The position numbers and the translations under genes were made by a program. From the NCBI GenBank assembly GCA_964587105.1, contig CAZPKG010000007.1, forward strand, positions 98,868 through 162,867: a stretch of DNA of 64,000 bases. The letters run 5' to 3'. The notes under the pieces were generated by a model that worked only from the letters and a program-made list of their open reading frames with translations, made no database searches and was not told the origin of the DNA. This document shows positions 9,201-18,041 of the stretch, piece by piece. Positions within the stretch are counted from its first letter, which is position 1; each line of letters begins with the position of its first letter. This stretch comes from JABWCQ01 sp964587105. GTDB lineage: Bacteria; Electryoneota; RPQS01.

Positions 9201-10301
9201 TTAGTAGCGAGGTCCGACGCGGCCCGTCGAATTGACGTTAAGATTATCTCCGGATTCAATCAGGTTCGGCACCGTCAACGAAGTCACAAACGGATAAGCA
9301 GGAACGCCGTTATCCACTAACGGACGCGGACCGCCGTATGCTCCGACGTCAGAACGCGAGCCATCCACATCAAGAATCAGCGGATGACCGGTATTTGTCA
9401 GAGCCAGCCCGCCCGTCCCGCCGTTCAAATGCAAATCGCTCGCGCCATGAACATAGTTTAATGCCTCATCGTATGAAACAAACGGATCGTTAGCACCAAG
9501 CAGAATATGATTCGTAAACGTTCCCGGAATGGCCGGAGCTGTTGCATCGCTTGCATTGTAATCAAACACACTTCCCACCAGGAACGTCCCCCACGTCGGT
9601 GTCCCTGTCCAGTCATAGAAGACATTGTTGATCGCGATTACTGGTTGCGTACCTGACAAGTTGAAAGGAGAACGCACACTCACGAACGTACAGTTTGTGA
9701 TTTCCACCGGACTGTTATTCGCCCCGTTGAAAAAAGTGGTGCTCGATTGATTAGCGCCGGTGAAACCAAGAACACATCCTTTAACAACTGTGGTTGCATT
9801 CGTCGCAGTGGGGACGCTGATCAGGACTCCATTAAACCCGGATGTAATCAAGCAATCCTCCAAAACAAAACGACGAGTGCCGCCCAAGTCAACTGTTCCC
9901 GCGCTCGAATTCCCACGTAAACGGCAACGCCGTGCCGTAGATGAATCTGCCGTAAGCTGTGAGAGAAATAAAGCACGGCTGCCGCTAGAGACAAGGTCAA
10001 GTCCCTCTACAATAGTTCCTGCAGCATTTGTCCCTATTGAAAATGTTATTGAAGACCCTCCGTCCACACTCGATAGGTCCCACCCCGCACCAATCACGTG
10101 CAGAACTTTGCTTGAAATGGTCGGGGTTTCGGGATAAGTACCCGGCGCAATCAAAACTGTATCTCCCGTCACCGACGCTGTGATCGCTGCCTGCACCGTT
10201 GAAAACTGCGCCGTCCCAAACTGATTCACTGTCCGTATAGTTGCATGCGCGCTTGTGGCCAGCATTGCAACGACTAACATCATCCAAAGCTGCTTCTTCA
10301 T
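9201..10301 (-). CDS. Secreted right-handed beta-helix (pectin lyase-like) protein
   Basis: The 366-residue product has a signal peptide ending at about residue 20 (A-x-A). It is followed by a segment F-x-T-V-Q-A-A-I-x-A-S-V-x-G-D-T-V-L that is characteristic of bacterial right-handed parallel beta-helix proteins, where short Ser/Asn/Val-rich strands stack into a solenoid. No catalytic residues of polysaccharide lyases are evident, so binding or structure is as likely as enzymatic action. The C-terminus ends in N-S-T-G-R-V-G-P-R-Y rather than the sorting domain seen in related proteins here. The downstream repeat protein gene follows 21 bases later. Confidence 0.82.
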   Translation of the reverse strand: MKKQLWMMLVVAMLATSAHATIRTVNQFGTAQFSTVQAAITASVTGDTVLIAPGTYPETPTISSKVLHVIGAGWDLSSVDGGSSITFSIGTNAAGTIVEGLDLVSSGSRALFLSQLTADSSTARRCRLRGNSSAGTVDLGGTRRFVLEDCLITSGFNGVLISVPTATNATTVVKGCVLGFTGANQSSTTFFNGANNSPVEITNCTFVSVRSPFNLSGTQPVIAINNVFYDWTGTPTWGTFLVGSVFDYNASDATAPAIPGTFTNHILLGANDPFVSYDEALNYVHGASDLHLNGGTGGLALTNTGHPLILDVDGSRSDVGAYGGPRPLVDNGVPAYPFVTSLTVPNLIESGDNLNVNSTGRVGPRY

Positions 10302-10349
10302 ATTCTTACTCCATTATGATTGGTTTATGTCCGTTCTCTTACATAATTC

Positions 10350-10378
10350 AATATAACCGAGCAGACCATATCAGGCAA
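10350..10378 (-). promoter_or_regulatory. Candidate sigma-70 promoter for the beta-helix gene
   Basis: On the minus strand TTGCCT (10378-10373) and TATATT (10355-10350) are separated by exactly 17 bases, about 50 bases ahead of the ATG at 10301. No experimental support; the -35 box is two bases off consensus. Confidence 0.4.
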
Positions 10379-10423
10379 TAGAACATAACATTTTTTGTAC
10401 TATTTGACATAATTTGTCAATGT

Positions 10424-10454
10424 AAAAAAAGCAGGTGAAGCACACTTCACCTGC
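10424..10454 (-). terminator. Rho-independent terminator of typA
   Basis: GCAGGTGAA and TTCACCTGC form a nine-base-pair stem around a six-base loop. On the minus strand a seven-base U-run follows. It begins 33 bases after the typA stop codon. Confidence 0.88.
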
Positions 10455-10486
10455 TTTTCAAACTGTTGTTATTTATGAGTCCGGGG

Positions 10487-12328
10487 CTACACGATCCCTT
10501 GCATACCCGCTCGCTTCGCAGCCTGCTTCCGCTCTTCCTCTCGCAGATAGTACTTTCGGAGCCTGATGGACTGCGGGGTCACTTCAACTAACTCATCTTC
10601 ATTGATAAAAGCAATCGCCTCTTCAAGCGACATCGGTCTCGGCGGCGCAATCTTATAACTTTCATCGCTTCCCGACGCGCGCATGTTGGTCAACTTCTTT
10701 TCACGGACAATGTTAACCACCAAGTCGTTGTCACGCGAATTTTCACCGCATACCATGCCCTCATACACCATCGTGCCCGGTCCGACAAATACTTCGCCGC
10801 GATCCTGCAAGCTGTTGAGAGCGTACTCCGTCACCCGGCCCTCACGATCGGCAATCAACACGCCGTTTGCGCGTTGTTTCACTTCACCTTCCACCGGACG
10901 ATAGTCAAGGAACTGCGTATTCATGATCGCCGTGCCGCGCGTCATCGTGAGCATAATCGGACGAATGCCAATCAATCCGCGCATCGGAATTTCAAACGTC
11001 AGTCGCACCCAGCCCGTCGCATGATCCGTCATGTGCGTCATGCGCCCGCGCCGCATTCCAAGCGTGCTCGTAATCACACCGACAAACTCTTCCGGACAAT
11101 CCATCAACACGGATTCGTAAGGCTCAACCTTCACACCGTTAACCGTTTTGAACAGCACGCGCGGCTTGCCGACCGCAAGCTCATATCCCTCGCGGCGCAT
11201 AGTCTCGATCAGAATCGCCATCTGCAATTCCCCGCGACCATACACACGGTAGCCTTCCAATGTTTCCGAGTCTTCCACGCGCAAAGCGGGATTTCCCTGA
11301 ATCTCTTTAAACAGTCGGTCGCGAATCTGCCGCGTCGTCACAAATGAACCTTCCCGCCCTTGGAACGGCGACGTATTCACGCCGAACACCATCTCCAGCG
11401 TCGGTTCGTCAATCTTGAGCGGCGGCAACGGACGCGGATCGAGCATCGAAGTAACAGTATCACCGATGTCCATGTTTTCAAGTCCGGCCACGGCGACAAT
11501 TTCACCCGCCCACGCCGTCTTCGCATCAACACGCGACAATCCTTCATAGGTGTAAAGTTGCGTGACTTTCGCCTGCGAGCGACCGCCGTCATTCTTGATC
11601 AGCATCACCTGCTCGGCCTGCTTGATCGTTCCGTTGGCAATGCGGCCAATTCCGATACGCCCCACATAATCACTGTAATCAAGCGTCGTAATCTGCAATT
11701 GCAGCGGCGCTTCGTCATCGTATTGCGGAGGCGGAACCTTGTCAAAAATCAACCGGAACAGCGGCATCAGATTCTCACCCGGCGTCCCCAAATCCAAAGT
11801 TGCGGTTCCAATCTTCGCATTTGTGTAAACGACTGGGAAATGGCACTGCTCTTCAGAAGCATCCAAATCAAGAAACAGTTCAAGCACTTCATCCAATACT
11901 TCGCCGATCCGCGCGTCCGGTCGGTCAATCTTGTTAATCACCACAATCGGCGACAGTCCTAATTCGAGCGCGTTGGAAAGCACATATCTCGTCTGCGGCA
12001 GCGGCCCTTCGCTGGCATCCACCAGCAGCAAACAGCCATCAACCATTCTGAGCACGCGCTGAACCTGTCCGCCGAAGTCCGCGTGACCCGGCGTGTCGAG
12101 AATGTTAATCAGATTATCCTGCCACTTGATCGTCGTATTTTTCGAGAGAATCGTAATTCCCTTTTCGCGTTCGAGATCAAGCTTATCCATTACACGCTCC
12201 GCCACGTGTTGATTGTCACGGAACACCCCCGCCTGATGCAGCATCGCGTCCACCAGCGTCGTCTTGCCGTGGTCCACGTGCGCGATAATTGCGACGTTGC
12301 GAATATTCTCCCGGAACTTATTTGCCAT
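10487..12328 (-). CDS. typA: Translational GTPase TypA/BipA
   Basis: A full-length 613-residue GTPase with the switch and P-loop motifs of translation factors near the N-terminus (A-H-V-D-H-G-K-T-T-L, D-T-P-G-H-A-D-F, N-K-I-D-R) and the elongation factor-like domains II, III and V behind them. TypA/BipA binds the 70S ribosome at the EF-G site and helps 50S assembly and growth under stress or cold. Length and domain order match the family. It is the last gene of a minus-strand series; the FMN reductase gene ends three bases before its start, so they are likely co-transcribed. Confidence 0.97.
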   Translation of the reverse strand: MANKFRENIRNVAIIAHVDHGKTTLVDAMLHQAGVFRDNQHVAERVMDKLDLEREKGITILSKNTTIKWQDNLINILDTPGHADFGGQVQRVLRMVDGCLLLVDASEGPLPQTRYVLSNALELGLSPIVVINKIDRPDARIGEVLDEVLELFLDLDASEEQCHFPVVYTNAKIGTATLDLGTPGENLMPLFRLIFDKVPPPQYDDEAPLQLQITTLDYSDYVGRIGIGRIANGTIKQAEQVMLIKNDGGRSQAKVTQLYTYEGLSRVDAKTAWAGEIVAVAGLENMDIGDTVTSMLDPRPLPPLKIDEPTLEMVFGVNTSPFQGREGSFVTTRQIRDRLFKEIQGNPALRVEDSETLEGYRVYGRGELQMAILIETMRREGYELAVGKPRVLFKTVNGVKVEPYESVLMDCPEEFVGVITSTLGMRRGRMTHMTDHATGWVRLTFEIPMRGLIGIRPIMLTMTRGTAIMNTQFLDYRPVEGEVKQRANGVLIADREGRVTEYALNSLQDRGEVFVGPGTMVYEGMVCGENSRDNDLVVNIVREKKLTNMRASGSDESYKIAPPRPMSLEEAIAFINEDELVEVTPQSIRLRKYYLREEERKQAAKRAGMQGIV

Positions 12329-12330
12329 GC

Positions 12331-12903
12331 TTACAGTCGCTCCGCCGTCATCTTTTGTGTCACATTCAACAAACTTGCTATCACTTTTTCAACTCTTCCC
12401 GGCAACGTCTCATCGATCAAATTGCCTTCTTTATTCCAAACTTTATCCGCATGAGGTATCGTGACCGTCTGCGGAATTACTATTGATCCCATAATTGAAT
12501 AAATCTGCTTTAGCGCCGGCATCATGCGATTGGTGCCCCACGGCCCGTCCGTTGTACCCATCAGCAACACCACTTTGCCGCTCCACGGGTTCGAACCACC
12601 GCGTGAAGTCCAATCAATCACATTCTTAAACGTGCCCGGAACTCCGCCGTTGTATTCTGGACTTGAAACCACAACAGCATGAGCCGCCGCGATTCTTGCC
12701 TTCAATTTCCAGCACTCGTCCGGTACTCCACTCGTCGCTTCGATATCCCCGTCATACGGCGGAAGCGGGTGATCTTTCAAATTCACATAGTCCGTTTCGC
12801 AATTGTGCTTCTGCAAAATCGCTTCGGCCACGTGCGCGAGCTTCCGGTTGTAAGAACCGGCTCTGAGCGAGCCGGGTATGATTGCGATTCTCATAAGTCT
12901 CAT
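12331..12903 (-). CDS. NADPH-dependent FMN reductase / NAD(P)H quinone reductase family
   Basis: A 190-residue flavodoxin-fold protein. It opens with I-P-G-S-L-R-x-G-S-Y-N-R, the phosphate-binding loop of the NADPH-dependent FMN reductase family, and has S-S-P-E-Y-N-G-G-V-P-G-T near residues 80-92, which contacts the flavin ring. Family members reduce FMN, quinones, azo dyes or chromate using NADPH. The start may instead be the ATG three codons later (12894). It lies between tag and typA with gaps of 15 and 2 bases, so a shared transcript is likely, though no shared function is evident. Confidence 0.88.
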   Translation of the reverse strand: MRLMRIAIIPGSLRAGSYNRKLAHVAEAILQKHNCETDYVNLKDHPLPPYDGDIEATSGVPDECWKLKARIAAAHAVVVSSPEYNGGVPGTFKNVIDWTSRGGSNPWSGKVVLLMGTTDGPWGTNRMMPALKQIYSIMGSIVIPQTVTIPHADKVWNKEGNLIDETLPGRVEKVIASLLNVTQKMTAERL

Positions 12904-12918
12904 TTCTGAACCGGCAGA

Positions 12919-13512
12919 CTATTTCGCCAACTTGGCCATCGCGCAGCACGGCTTGTGTCTATGGCAATGCATCTCGTGATCGTTCACCATCCCCGCCGCC
13001 TGCATATACGCGTAACAGATCGTTGAACCCACAAACTTAAACCCGCGCTTTTGCAAGTCCTTGCTCATCGCGTCCGAGACTTCGGTCTTGGCCGGAATCT
13101 GTTTGATGGTTTCAATCTTACTATTTAGTTGTTTGCCCTTTGTAAACTGCCAAATGTAATCATTGAAGCTGCCGAATTCCTTCTGCACCTCAAGTATCAT
13201 CTTGGCATTCTGAATCGTCCCTAAAATTTTGAGCCGGTTGCGCACGATTCCCGCGTCGTTCATCAGCCGCTCAAATTCTTTGTCGCCGAATTTCGCAACC
13301 TTCTTGTAATCAAACTTCGCAAACGCCTTTCGGAAGTTTTCACGCTTGTGCAAAATCGTCCGCCACGACAGCCCGGCCTGAAAACAATCAAGAACCAAGA
13401 ACTCAAAATGCTTGTAATCATCCGTGACCGGCACGCCCCACTCATCATCATGATAAGCAATCATGAGTTCATCGTTTCCCGGCCACGTGCAGCGTTGAAT
13501 TACTTTGCTCAT
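12919..13512 (-). CDS. tag: DNA-3-methyladenine glycosylase I
   Basis: A 197-residue protein aligned throughout with the Tag family: an N-terminal R-C-T-W region followed by Y-H-D-D-E-W-G-V-P, the central Q-A-G-L-S-W segment, and F-K-F-V-G-S-T-I-C-Y-A-Y-M-Q near the end with a C/H-rich tail. It removes 3-methyladenine from alkylated DNA in base excision repair. The open frame continues 15 codons upstream to 13557, but those codons fall inside a dispersed palindromic repeat, so the start at 13512 (M-S-K-V) is preferred. It matches the usual length of the family. Confidence 0.94.
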   Translation of the reverse strand: MSKVIQRCTWPGNDELMIAYHDDEWGVPVTDDYKHFEFLVLDCFQAGLSWRTILHKRENFRKAFAKFDYKKVAKFGDKEFERLMNDAGIVRNRLKILGTIQNAKMILEVQKEFGSFNDYIWQFTKGKQLNSKIETIKQIPAKTEVSDAMSKDLQKRGFKFVGSTICYAYMQAAGMVNDHEMHCHRHKPCCAMAKLAK

Positions 13513-13520
13513 CTTTGCCT

Positions 13521-13579
13521 CGCCGCGCGGGGATTTAGCGAAGTGCTTGTCAAGCACGTAGCGGTTCCCCGCCGGAATC
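13521..13579 (+). repeat. Dispersed 41-bp palindromic repeat, copy with inserted hairpin
   Basis: This copy of the repeat (core: CGCCGAGCGGGGA, then TTTAGCGAAGCGGT, then TCCCCGCCGGAATC) is 59 bases long because 18 bases that include GTGCTTG-T-CAAGCAC are inserted in the loop. It fills the gap between the S9 peptidase gene and tag. Confidence 0.8.
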
Positions 13580-13591
13580 TGCTTGTCATGG

Positions 13592-15616
13592 TCACTTTTT
13601 CAAATACCGGTTAAACCACTCCACATAGGCTTCCATCCGAGCCACACGTCTGTCCGGCCTGCCGCCGCGCGAGAGCCCGTGTGATTCTTCCGGAAAGCGC
13701 AGGAACTCCACTTTGCGGCCACGCGCCTTCAACGCGACAAACAATTGTTCCGCCTGCTCAATGGCGCAACGCAAATCAAACTCGCTGTGCACAATCAACA
13801 GCGGGTCCTTAATTTTGTCAGCATATGTAAGCGGCGACATTCTTTCGTAGCCGTCCGGATTGTCCCAATAGTGCCCGCCGAATTCCGTGTGATCATAGAA
13901 ACCGATATCCGAAGAGCCGTGGAACGACTTTAAGTCAACAACAGATCGATCCGTCACACCGCAACGGAACCGTCGTGTATGACCGAGTGCCCAGTTAGTC
14001 ATGTAACCACCGTAACTTCCGCCGCAAATCGCCACGCGGTTTTTTGCCACGTACTTTTGTTCATCGAGCCAATCTGCACAGGCTTCAACGTCTTCCCAGT
14101 CCTTTGTGCCCCACGCTTGAACAATCGACTCGGCCCACTTGCGGCCATAGCCTTGACTACCACGCGGATTCGGACACAAAACAACGTAACCTTGCGCCGC
14201 CAGCATGTGCATTTCATGGAAGAATACGCGTGCGTATTGCGTGCGTGGTCCGCCGTGGATAAACAGAATCGCAGGATACTTCTTTCTTGGCGAGAAATCC
14301 GGCGGTGTGAACAGGAACGAGTGCACACGCGTCTTGTCTGTTGAAGGAATCCAAAATTCCTGCACCTTCGCAATATCAATCGAGTTCAGATATTCCTCGT
14401 TGTGACGCAGCACACAGCGGAAATCCGCCGACTTCTGCACGTTGTCACAAACATAGATGTCGCCCAGCGACTTGTAATCTGCGTGTGCCACGACCATGAC
14501 GTTGTTCTTCAAGTCATAGAGCGCCGCTTGACCGTGCTTGGTCCAGTAACGCTTTGGCTCTCCGCCGTTAATTGACGTGAAAACAATCGGAGCATCGCCG
14601 CGATCCGAAACCGGATAGAAGAAATACTTTGAATCCTTCGTCCAGCAAACCCGCGCTTCACCGAAATCGAAACCGATATCGCCAAGCGTCAAATCCATCG
14701 CCTGGCGGTCATAATCCGGGGTCAAGTTCTTGAGTTTGCCGGTGCGCAAATCAATGCGCCACGGATGAACCTGTTCAACTCCCCATGCGTCCTTCTTGTT
14801 GTGATGACCGAGATAGATAAGCCATTTTCCGTCTGGAGAAAAGCTCAAACTGCCTTTTTCACCCTGTGGACCGTCATACGTATTTCGACGTCCACTCTTC
14901 AGATTGATAAAGATAATATCATTGTCATAACCGTTCTGGTCAGGGTCTTTGCTCGTATTCGCGACATAGGCCACAACGTTCGAGTCAGCCGAAATTGCAA
15001 ACGAGCCGTCATCCGCTTCACCTTTGGTGAGTTGCGTCCACTTTTTTGACTTCAACTCGAACTTGTAAAGATGATAGCGATCCTGCGGTAAGAAACCGTC
15101 ACCGTCGAGGCGGTAAAACAACCGCGTGATCTTTCTCACGACAGGAGTCTTACTCTCCGGCGTCTTTCCATCCGCAATTGCCTTCTCCGCATCCTTGTCC
15201 GGATCGGCGTTGCGGAATTTTACGACAAGTGCCGTATCATCACACGCCCATTCCATTCCAGCCAGCGAGCCGCGACCTTTCCACAACAATTCCGCCACAC
15301 CACCGCTTCGTGACATGCGGTAAATCCGGTCCTCGCCTTTTTCATGACGAAAGAACGTTAGCCACATGCCGTCGCGCGACCAAACCGGATTTCGGTCCGA
15401 ATGATCACCCGAAGTCCATTGCTGTGTTTCTCCGGTTGTCAAACTTAGAATATGCAGATTGGCAAAAGCCTTGTTCTGCTTATTGTCCGTCCAAGAGCGT
15501 GTGTAGGCCGCAAGTTTCCCGTCCGGTGACACCGCGAGCGACTTGGGCATAACAAACTTCTTGAAATCGTGAATCGAAACCGGGACCTTCTTGGGAGTGC
15601 GAGTAGTCTTTGACAT
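13592..15616 (-). CDS. S9 family prolyl oligopeptidase-like peptidase
   Basis: This 674-residue protein has an N-terminal seven-bladed propeller region (repeated W-S-x-D-G and S-x-D-G-K segments, about 20-400) and a C-terminal alpha/beta hydrolase domain. The catalytic serine is in G-G-S-Y-G-G-Y, the aspartate in H-S-E-F-D-L-R and the histidine in E-S-H-G-L-S-R-G-G. The order and spacing match acylaminoacyl-peptidase and dipeptidyl-peptidase types of family S9. It hydrolyses short peptides, probably in the cytoplasm, since no signal peptide is visible. Its 3' end abuts a repeat before tag. The start ATG has no clear ribosome site. Confidence 0.92.
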   Translation of the reverse strand: MSKTTRTPKKVPVSIHDFKKFVMPKSLAVSPDGKLAAYTRSWTDNKQNKAFANLHILSLTTGETQQWTSGDHSDRNPVWSRDGMWLTFFRHEKGEDRIYRMSRSGGVAELLWKGRGSLAGMEWACDDTALVVKFRNADPDKDAEKAIADGKTPESKTPVVRKITRLFYRLDGDGFLPQDRYHLYKFELKSKKWTQLTKGEADDGSFAISADSNVVAYVANTSKDPDQNGYDNDIIFINLKSGRRNTYDGPQGEKGSLSFSPDGKWLIYLGHHNKKDAWGVEQVHPWRIDLRTGKLKNLTPDYDRQAMDLTLGDIGFDFGEARVCWTKDSKYFFYPVSDRGDAPIVFTSINGGEPKRYWTKHGQAALYDLKNNVMVVAHADYKSLGDIYVCDNVQKSADFRCVLRHNEEYLNSIDIAKVQEFWIPSTDKTRVHSFLFTPPDFSPRKKYPAILFIHGGPRTQYARVFFHEMHMLAAQGYVVLCPNPRGSQGYGRKWAESIVQAWGTKDWEDVEACADWLDEQKYVAKNRVAICGGSYGGYMTNWALGHTRRFRCGVTDRSVVDLKSFHGSSDIGFYDHTEFGGHYWDNPDGYERMSPLTYADKIKDPLLIVHSEFDLRCAIEQAEQLFVALKARGRKVEFLRFPEESHGLSRGGRPDRRVARMEAYVEWFNRYLKK

Positions 15617-15724
15617 GGAAGGGTTACAAAGAGAAGTAGTTGAATAAAAGAAAAGAGAACATTAGATCAAGACAGAATATCTCGAGCGCAAGCGTCAGCG
15701 CAATGGGTTCAGCGTTCACGCTGG

Positions 15725-16819
15725 TCAGAGCCATCTTTGCCGTTTGAAATAAATCATCATTCCAACAGCACAAACAGTCATAAATCCCAACGCGGTAAAA
15801 TATCCGTAGTGCCAGCGCAATTCCGGCATGTTGTCGAAGTTCATCCCCCAAACTCCAACCAAAAACGTCAACGGCAAGAACACCGTCGAGAACACCGTCA
15901 GCACCCGCATCACGTCATTCTGCCTGAGCGACAACCGCGAGAGATACACTTCAAGCGACGCCGTCTCCAAATCGCGCAGCATATCAATGGATTCCGCCAC
16001 ATGCAGCGTATGATCATACACGTCGCGGAAATATGCCCGCGTCACTGGATGAATCAACTGTGATTCCCGCCGCTCAAGCGCGCTTAAGACGTCTCTGAGC
16101 GGCAAGATACTTTTGCGCAGCATGAGCAACTCCTGCCGCGTGTCAAATATCTCCGGCAAAATATCACGGTCGCTTGGTGAATCCAACACTCGCGCTTGCA
16201 GCGATTCGAGCCGGTCGTCCACGTCATCTAACACGATGAAGTATTGATCCACCAGCATATCGAGCATCCGGTAGAGCAGATAGTCTGCTCCGTTGGCGCG
16301 AGCCATCCCCTGTCCGATCCGCAGCCGTTCCCGAATCACGGCAAACTCCGACGGCGGCAATTCGCAAAACGTAAAGATAAATCCCTTGCCCAACGCAATC
16401 GCAAGCTGCGCGTCTTCGAGAACTTGAGTCTCCTTGTTGCGCTCGAAGTCCCGCACAAACACGATCAACTGATCGCCGTCTTCTTCAAGCTTCGTCCGCT
16501 GGTTCGTGTTGGCAATGTCTTCCACCAACAGAGGATGCAGCTTAAGCTGATGACCAATCGTCTCAAGCAGCTTGGTATCGGCGAGTCCCTCTAAATCAAT
16601 CCACTTCACGCCCGGCAATTCCAAGAACGCCGGAATCTCTTGCGGACTCGTCAGGATCTTCTCTTCAAAACTTTCGGAATCATATCGCACCGCCCGGAGA
16701 ACGGGACTCTCTGTTCTCGTCTGCCCTCCATACACAACGCTTTCCGGCGGCAATCCGGCTTTGTGCGGTGAAGGAACAGATTTGCGTTTTCTGCGGTTGC
16801 GAGATTTCGGCTGCGTCAT
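15725..16819 (-). CDS. corA: Magnesium/cobalt transporter CorA
   Basis: The 364-residue protein has a long soluble N-terminal domain and two C-terminal transmembrane helices. Between them is the invariant G-M-N signature (V-G-V-W-G-M-N-F), and the short C-terminal tail is basic, as in CorA. The first 25 residues are unusually basic. CorA forms a pentameric Mg2+ channel in the inner membrane, gated by cytoplasmic Mg2+. The upstream gene for a zinc-ribbon membrane protein ends 12 bases before its start, so both likely share a transcript. Confidence 0.95.
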   Translation of the reverse strand: MTQPKSRNRRKRKSVPSPHKAGLPPESVVYGGQTRTESPVLRAVRYDSESFEEKILTSPQEIPAFLELPGVKWIDLEGLADTKLLETIGHQLKLHPLLVEDIANTNQRTKLEEDGDQLIVFVRDFERNKETQVLEDAQLAIALGKGFIFTFCELPPSEFAVIRERLRIGQGMARANGADYLLYRMLDMLVDQYFIVLDDVDDRLESLQARVLDSPSDRDILPEIFDTRQELLMLRKSILPLRDVLSALERRESQLIHPVTRAYFRDVYDHTLHVAESIDMLRDLETASLEVYLSRLSLRQNDVMRVLTVFSTVFLPLTFLVGVWGMNFDNMPELRWHYGYFTALGFMTVCAVGMMIYFKRQRWL

Positions 16820-16831
16820 CGTGGATAGGAT

Positions 16832-17599
16832 TTATCCGACTCGTCCCGTTGCCCGATTAATTAGCTCATTGAACATTGACACCAGCGTCGAATCCGCAAA
16901 CCAATAGTAGATCCACTGATTCTGCATCATCCAATAGAAAATCAGCGCCGACACCGGAACCATCACCAGCACATAGTAACCGTGATGACGGTGATCCAAC
17001 CGTTCGCCCGCGCCGATCTCCGTCAGGAACGACCACACGCGCTCGTCTTCGTAGTCGGGCTCTTGCAGCACCAGCGCAAGGTAGGCCCACAAAATCGCAA
17101 TCGGCAGAGTGAATAACAGCACGGTAAGCGGGAACATCACAAAGAACTGATTCGCTCCGATGAGCACAAAATCAAGTCCCAATCCCAACGCGATGCCGAC
17201 AGCCGTAAAAATCTTGTACTGCGTAATCTGCGGACGTTCACGCCTCAAAATTCTCGGCGCTCCCAGCATCAGCGGGACATAGATGCGCGAAATGATCGAT
17301 GCAAACGCCGCCAAATAGTACAGCGATAGCCCGAACATGATCGGATGTCCGCTGATAAAATTCAGAAACGACGAGTGCCTTCCCGCCAATTGTCCGATCA
17401 TCGCGCCGACGACGCAAATCACTAAAAGCATGTAGAACCACCACCATTTGCCTCGGTCTTCCAACCAAAGCACAAACGTGTTGCGTTCTCCTTCACTCTT
17501 GCGGCGGAGCGGGCGGAAACAATGCGGACACTTCGTCTTGAGACGGGCTTTCCACGGAATAACGTGTTGGCAATGCGGGCAGAGCTTCTTGGAAGTCAT
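16832..17599 (-). CDS. Zinc-ribbon membrane protein, unknown function
   Basis: I do not recognise a named family. From the preferred start (17599, M-T-S-K-K) the 255-residue product opens with C-P-H-C at about residues 7-10 and C-P-H-C at 26-29, a likely zinc ribbon, followed by about five hydrophobic segments. An upstream in-frame start at 17683 would add 28 residues of non-conserved look. It is transcribed just ahead of corA. A membrane-tethered regulator or scaffold is possible, but this is inference only. Confidence 0.72.
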   Translation of the reverse strand: MTSKKLCPHCQHVIPWKARLKTKCPHCFRPLRRKSEGERNTFVLWLEDRGKWWWFYMLLVICVVGAMIGQLAGRHSSFLNFISGHPIMFGLSLYYLAAFASIISRIYVPLMLGAPRILRRERPQITQYKIFTAVGIALGLGLDFVLIGANQFFVMFPLTVLLFTLPIAILWAYLALVLQEPDYEDERVWSFLTEIGAGERLDHRHHGYYVLVMVPVSALIFYWMMQNQWIYYWFADSTLVSMFNELINRATGRVG

Positions 17600-17694
17600 G
17601 GTCGGCTGGGGCAAAGTGGCAGGTGGAAACTCGCAAAGGAGCTTGTAATCCAACAAAATACCGACTCCCAACCGGATATGCAACTTCTTTATTT

Positions 17695-17835
17695 CCCCCC
17701 AGTCCTCTGGGGGGATACAGGGGGGTAAAATGTATAGCTTTTCGCCGAGCGGGGATTAAGCGAAGCGGTTCCCCGCCGTAATCCCATAGAGTATCGCCGA
17801 GCCGGGTTAAGGTCCGCCGCAACCCGGCCGGAATC
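17695..17835. repeat. Cluster of palindromic repeats between 17.6 and 18.0 kb
   Basis: Three elements fill this stretch: a CCCCCCAG/CTGGGGGG hairpin at 17695-17714, a standard 41-bp repeat at 17743-17783 (CGCCGAGCGGGGAT...CCGTAATC), and a variant at 17795-17835 with GCCGGGTT/AACCCGGC arms. No gene is seen between 17600 and 17956. Confidence 0.8.
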
Positions 17836-17956
17836 TGCCACCTTCCCCGCCAAAACGTCACAACATCCGCCAAACTGACATTCGACTCTGTCAATTCAAC
17901 AGACCGCTTGAATATCATCGAATATCTAAATATCAAAATAAAAACAACTTAACGAG

Positions 17957-17972
17957 TTGGCATCTCCCTTGC
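17957..17972 (+). promoter_or_regulatory. Candidate sigma-54 (RpoN) promoter for hsp20
   Basis: The sequence TTGGCATCTCCCTTGC places GG at 17959-17960 and GC at 17971-17972 with exactly ten bases between, and matches the -24/-12 consensus TGGCAC-N5-TTGC at all but one of the key positions. Transcription would start near 17983 and leave a leader of about 60 bases before the hsp20 ATG. Confidence 0.6.
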
Positions 17973-18041
17973 CTTAGGGTCATGTGTACGCACATTCACA
18001 TCAACCATCACAAATCACATAGATCAGAACTGGAGAACAAA

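Noticed and set aside
10404..10420. TTGACA-TAATT-TGTCAA palindrome as an operator or promoter
   Set aside because: It is a six-base repeat only, between a terminator and a better promoter candidate, with no -10 at the proper distance.
13513..13557. N-terminal extension of Tag to 13557
   Set aside because: Those codons lie in a dispersed repeat and the family begins at the later methionine.
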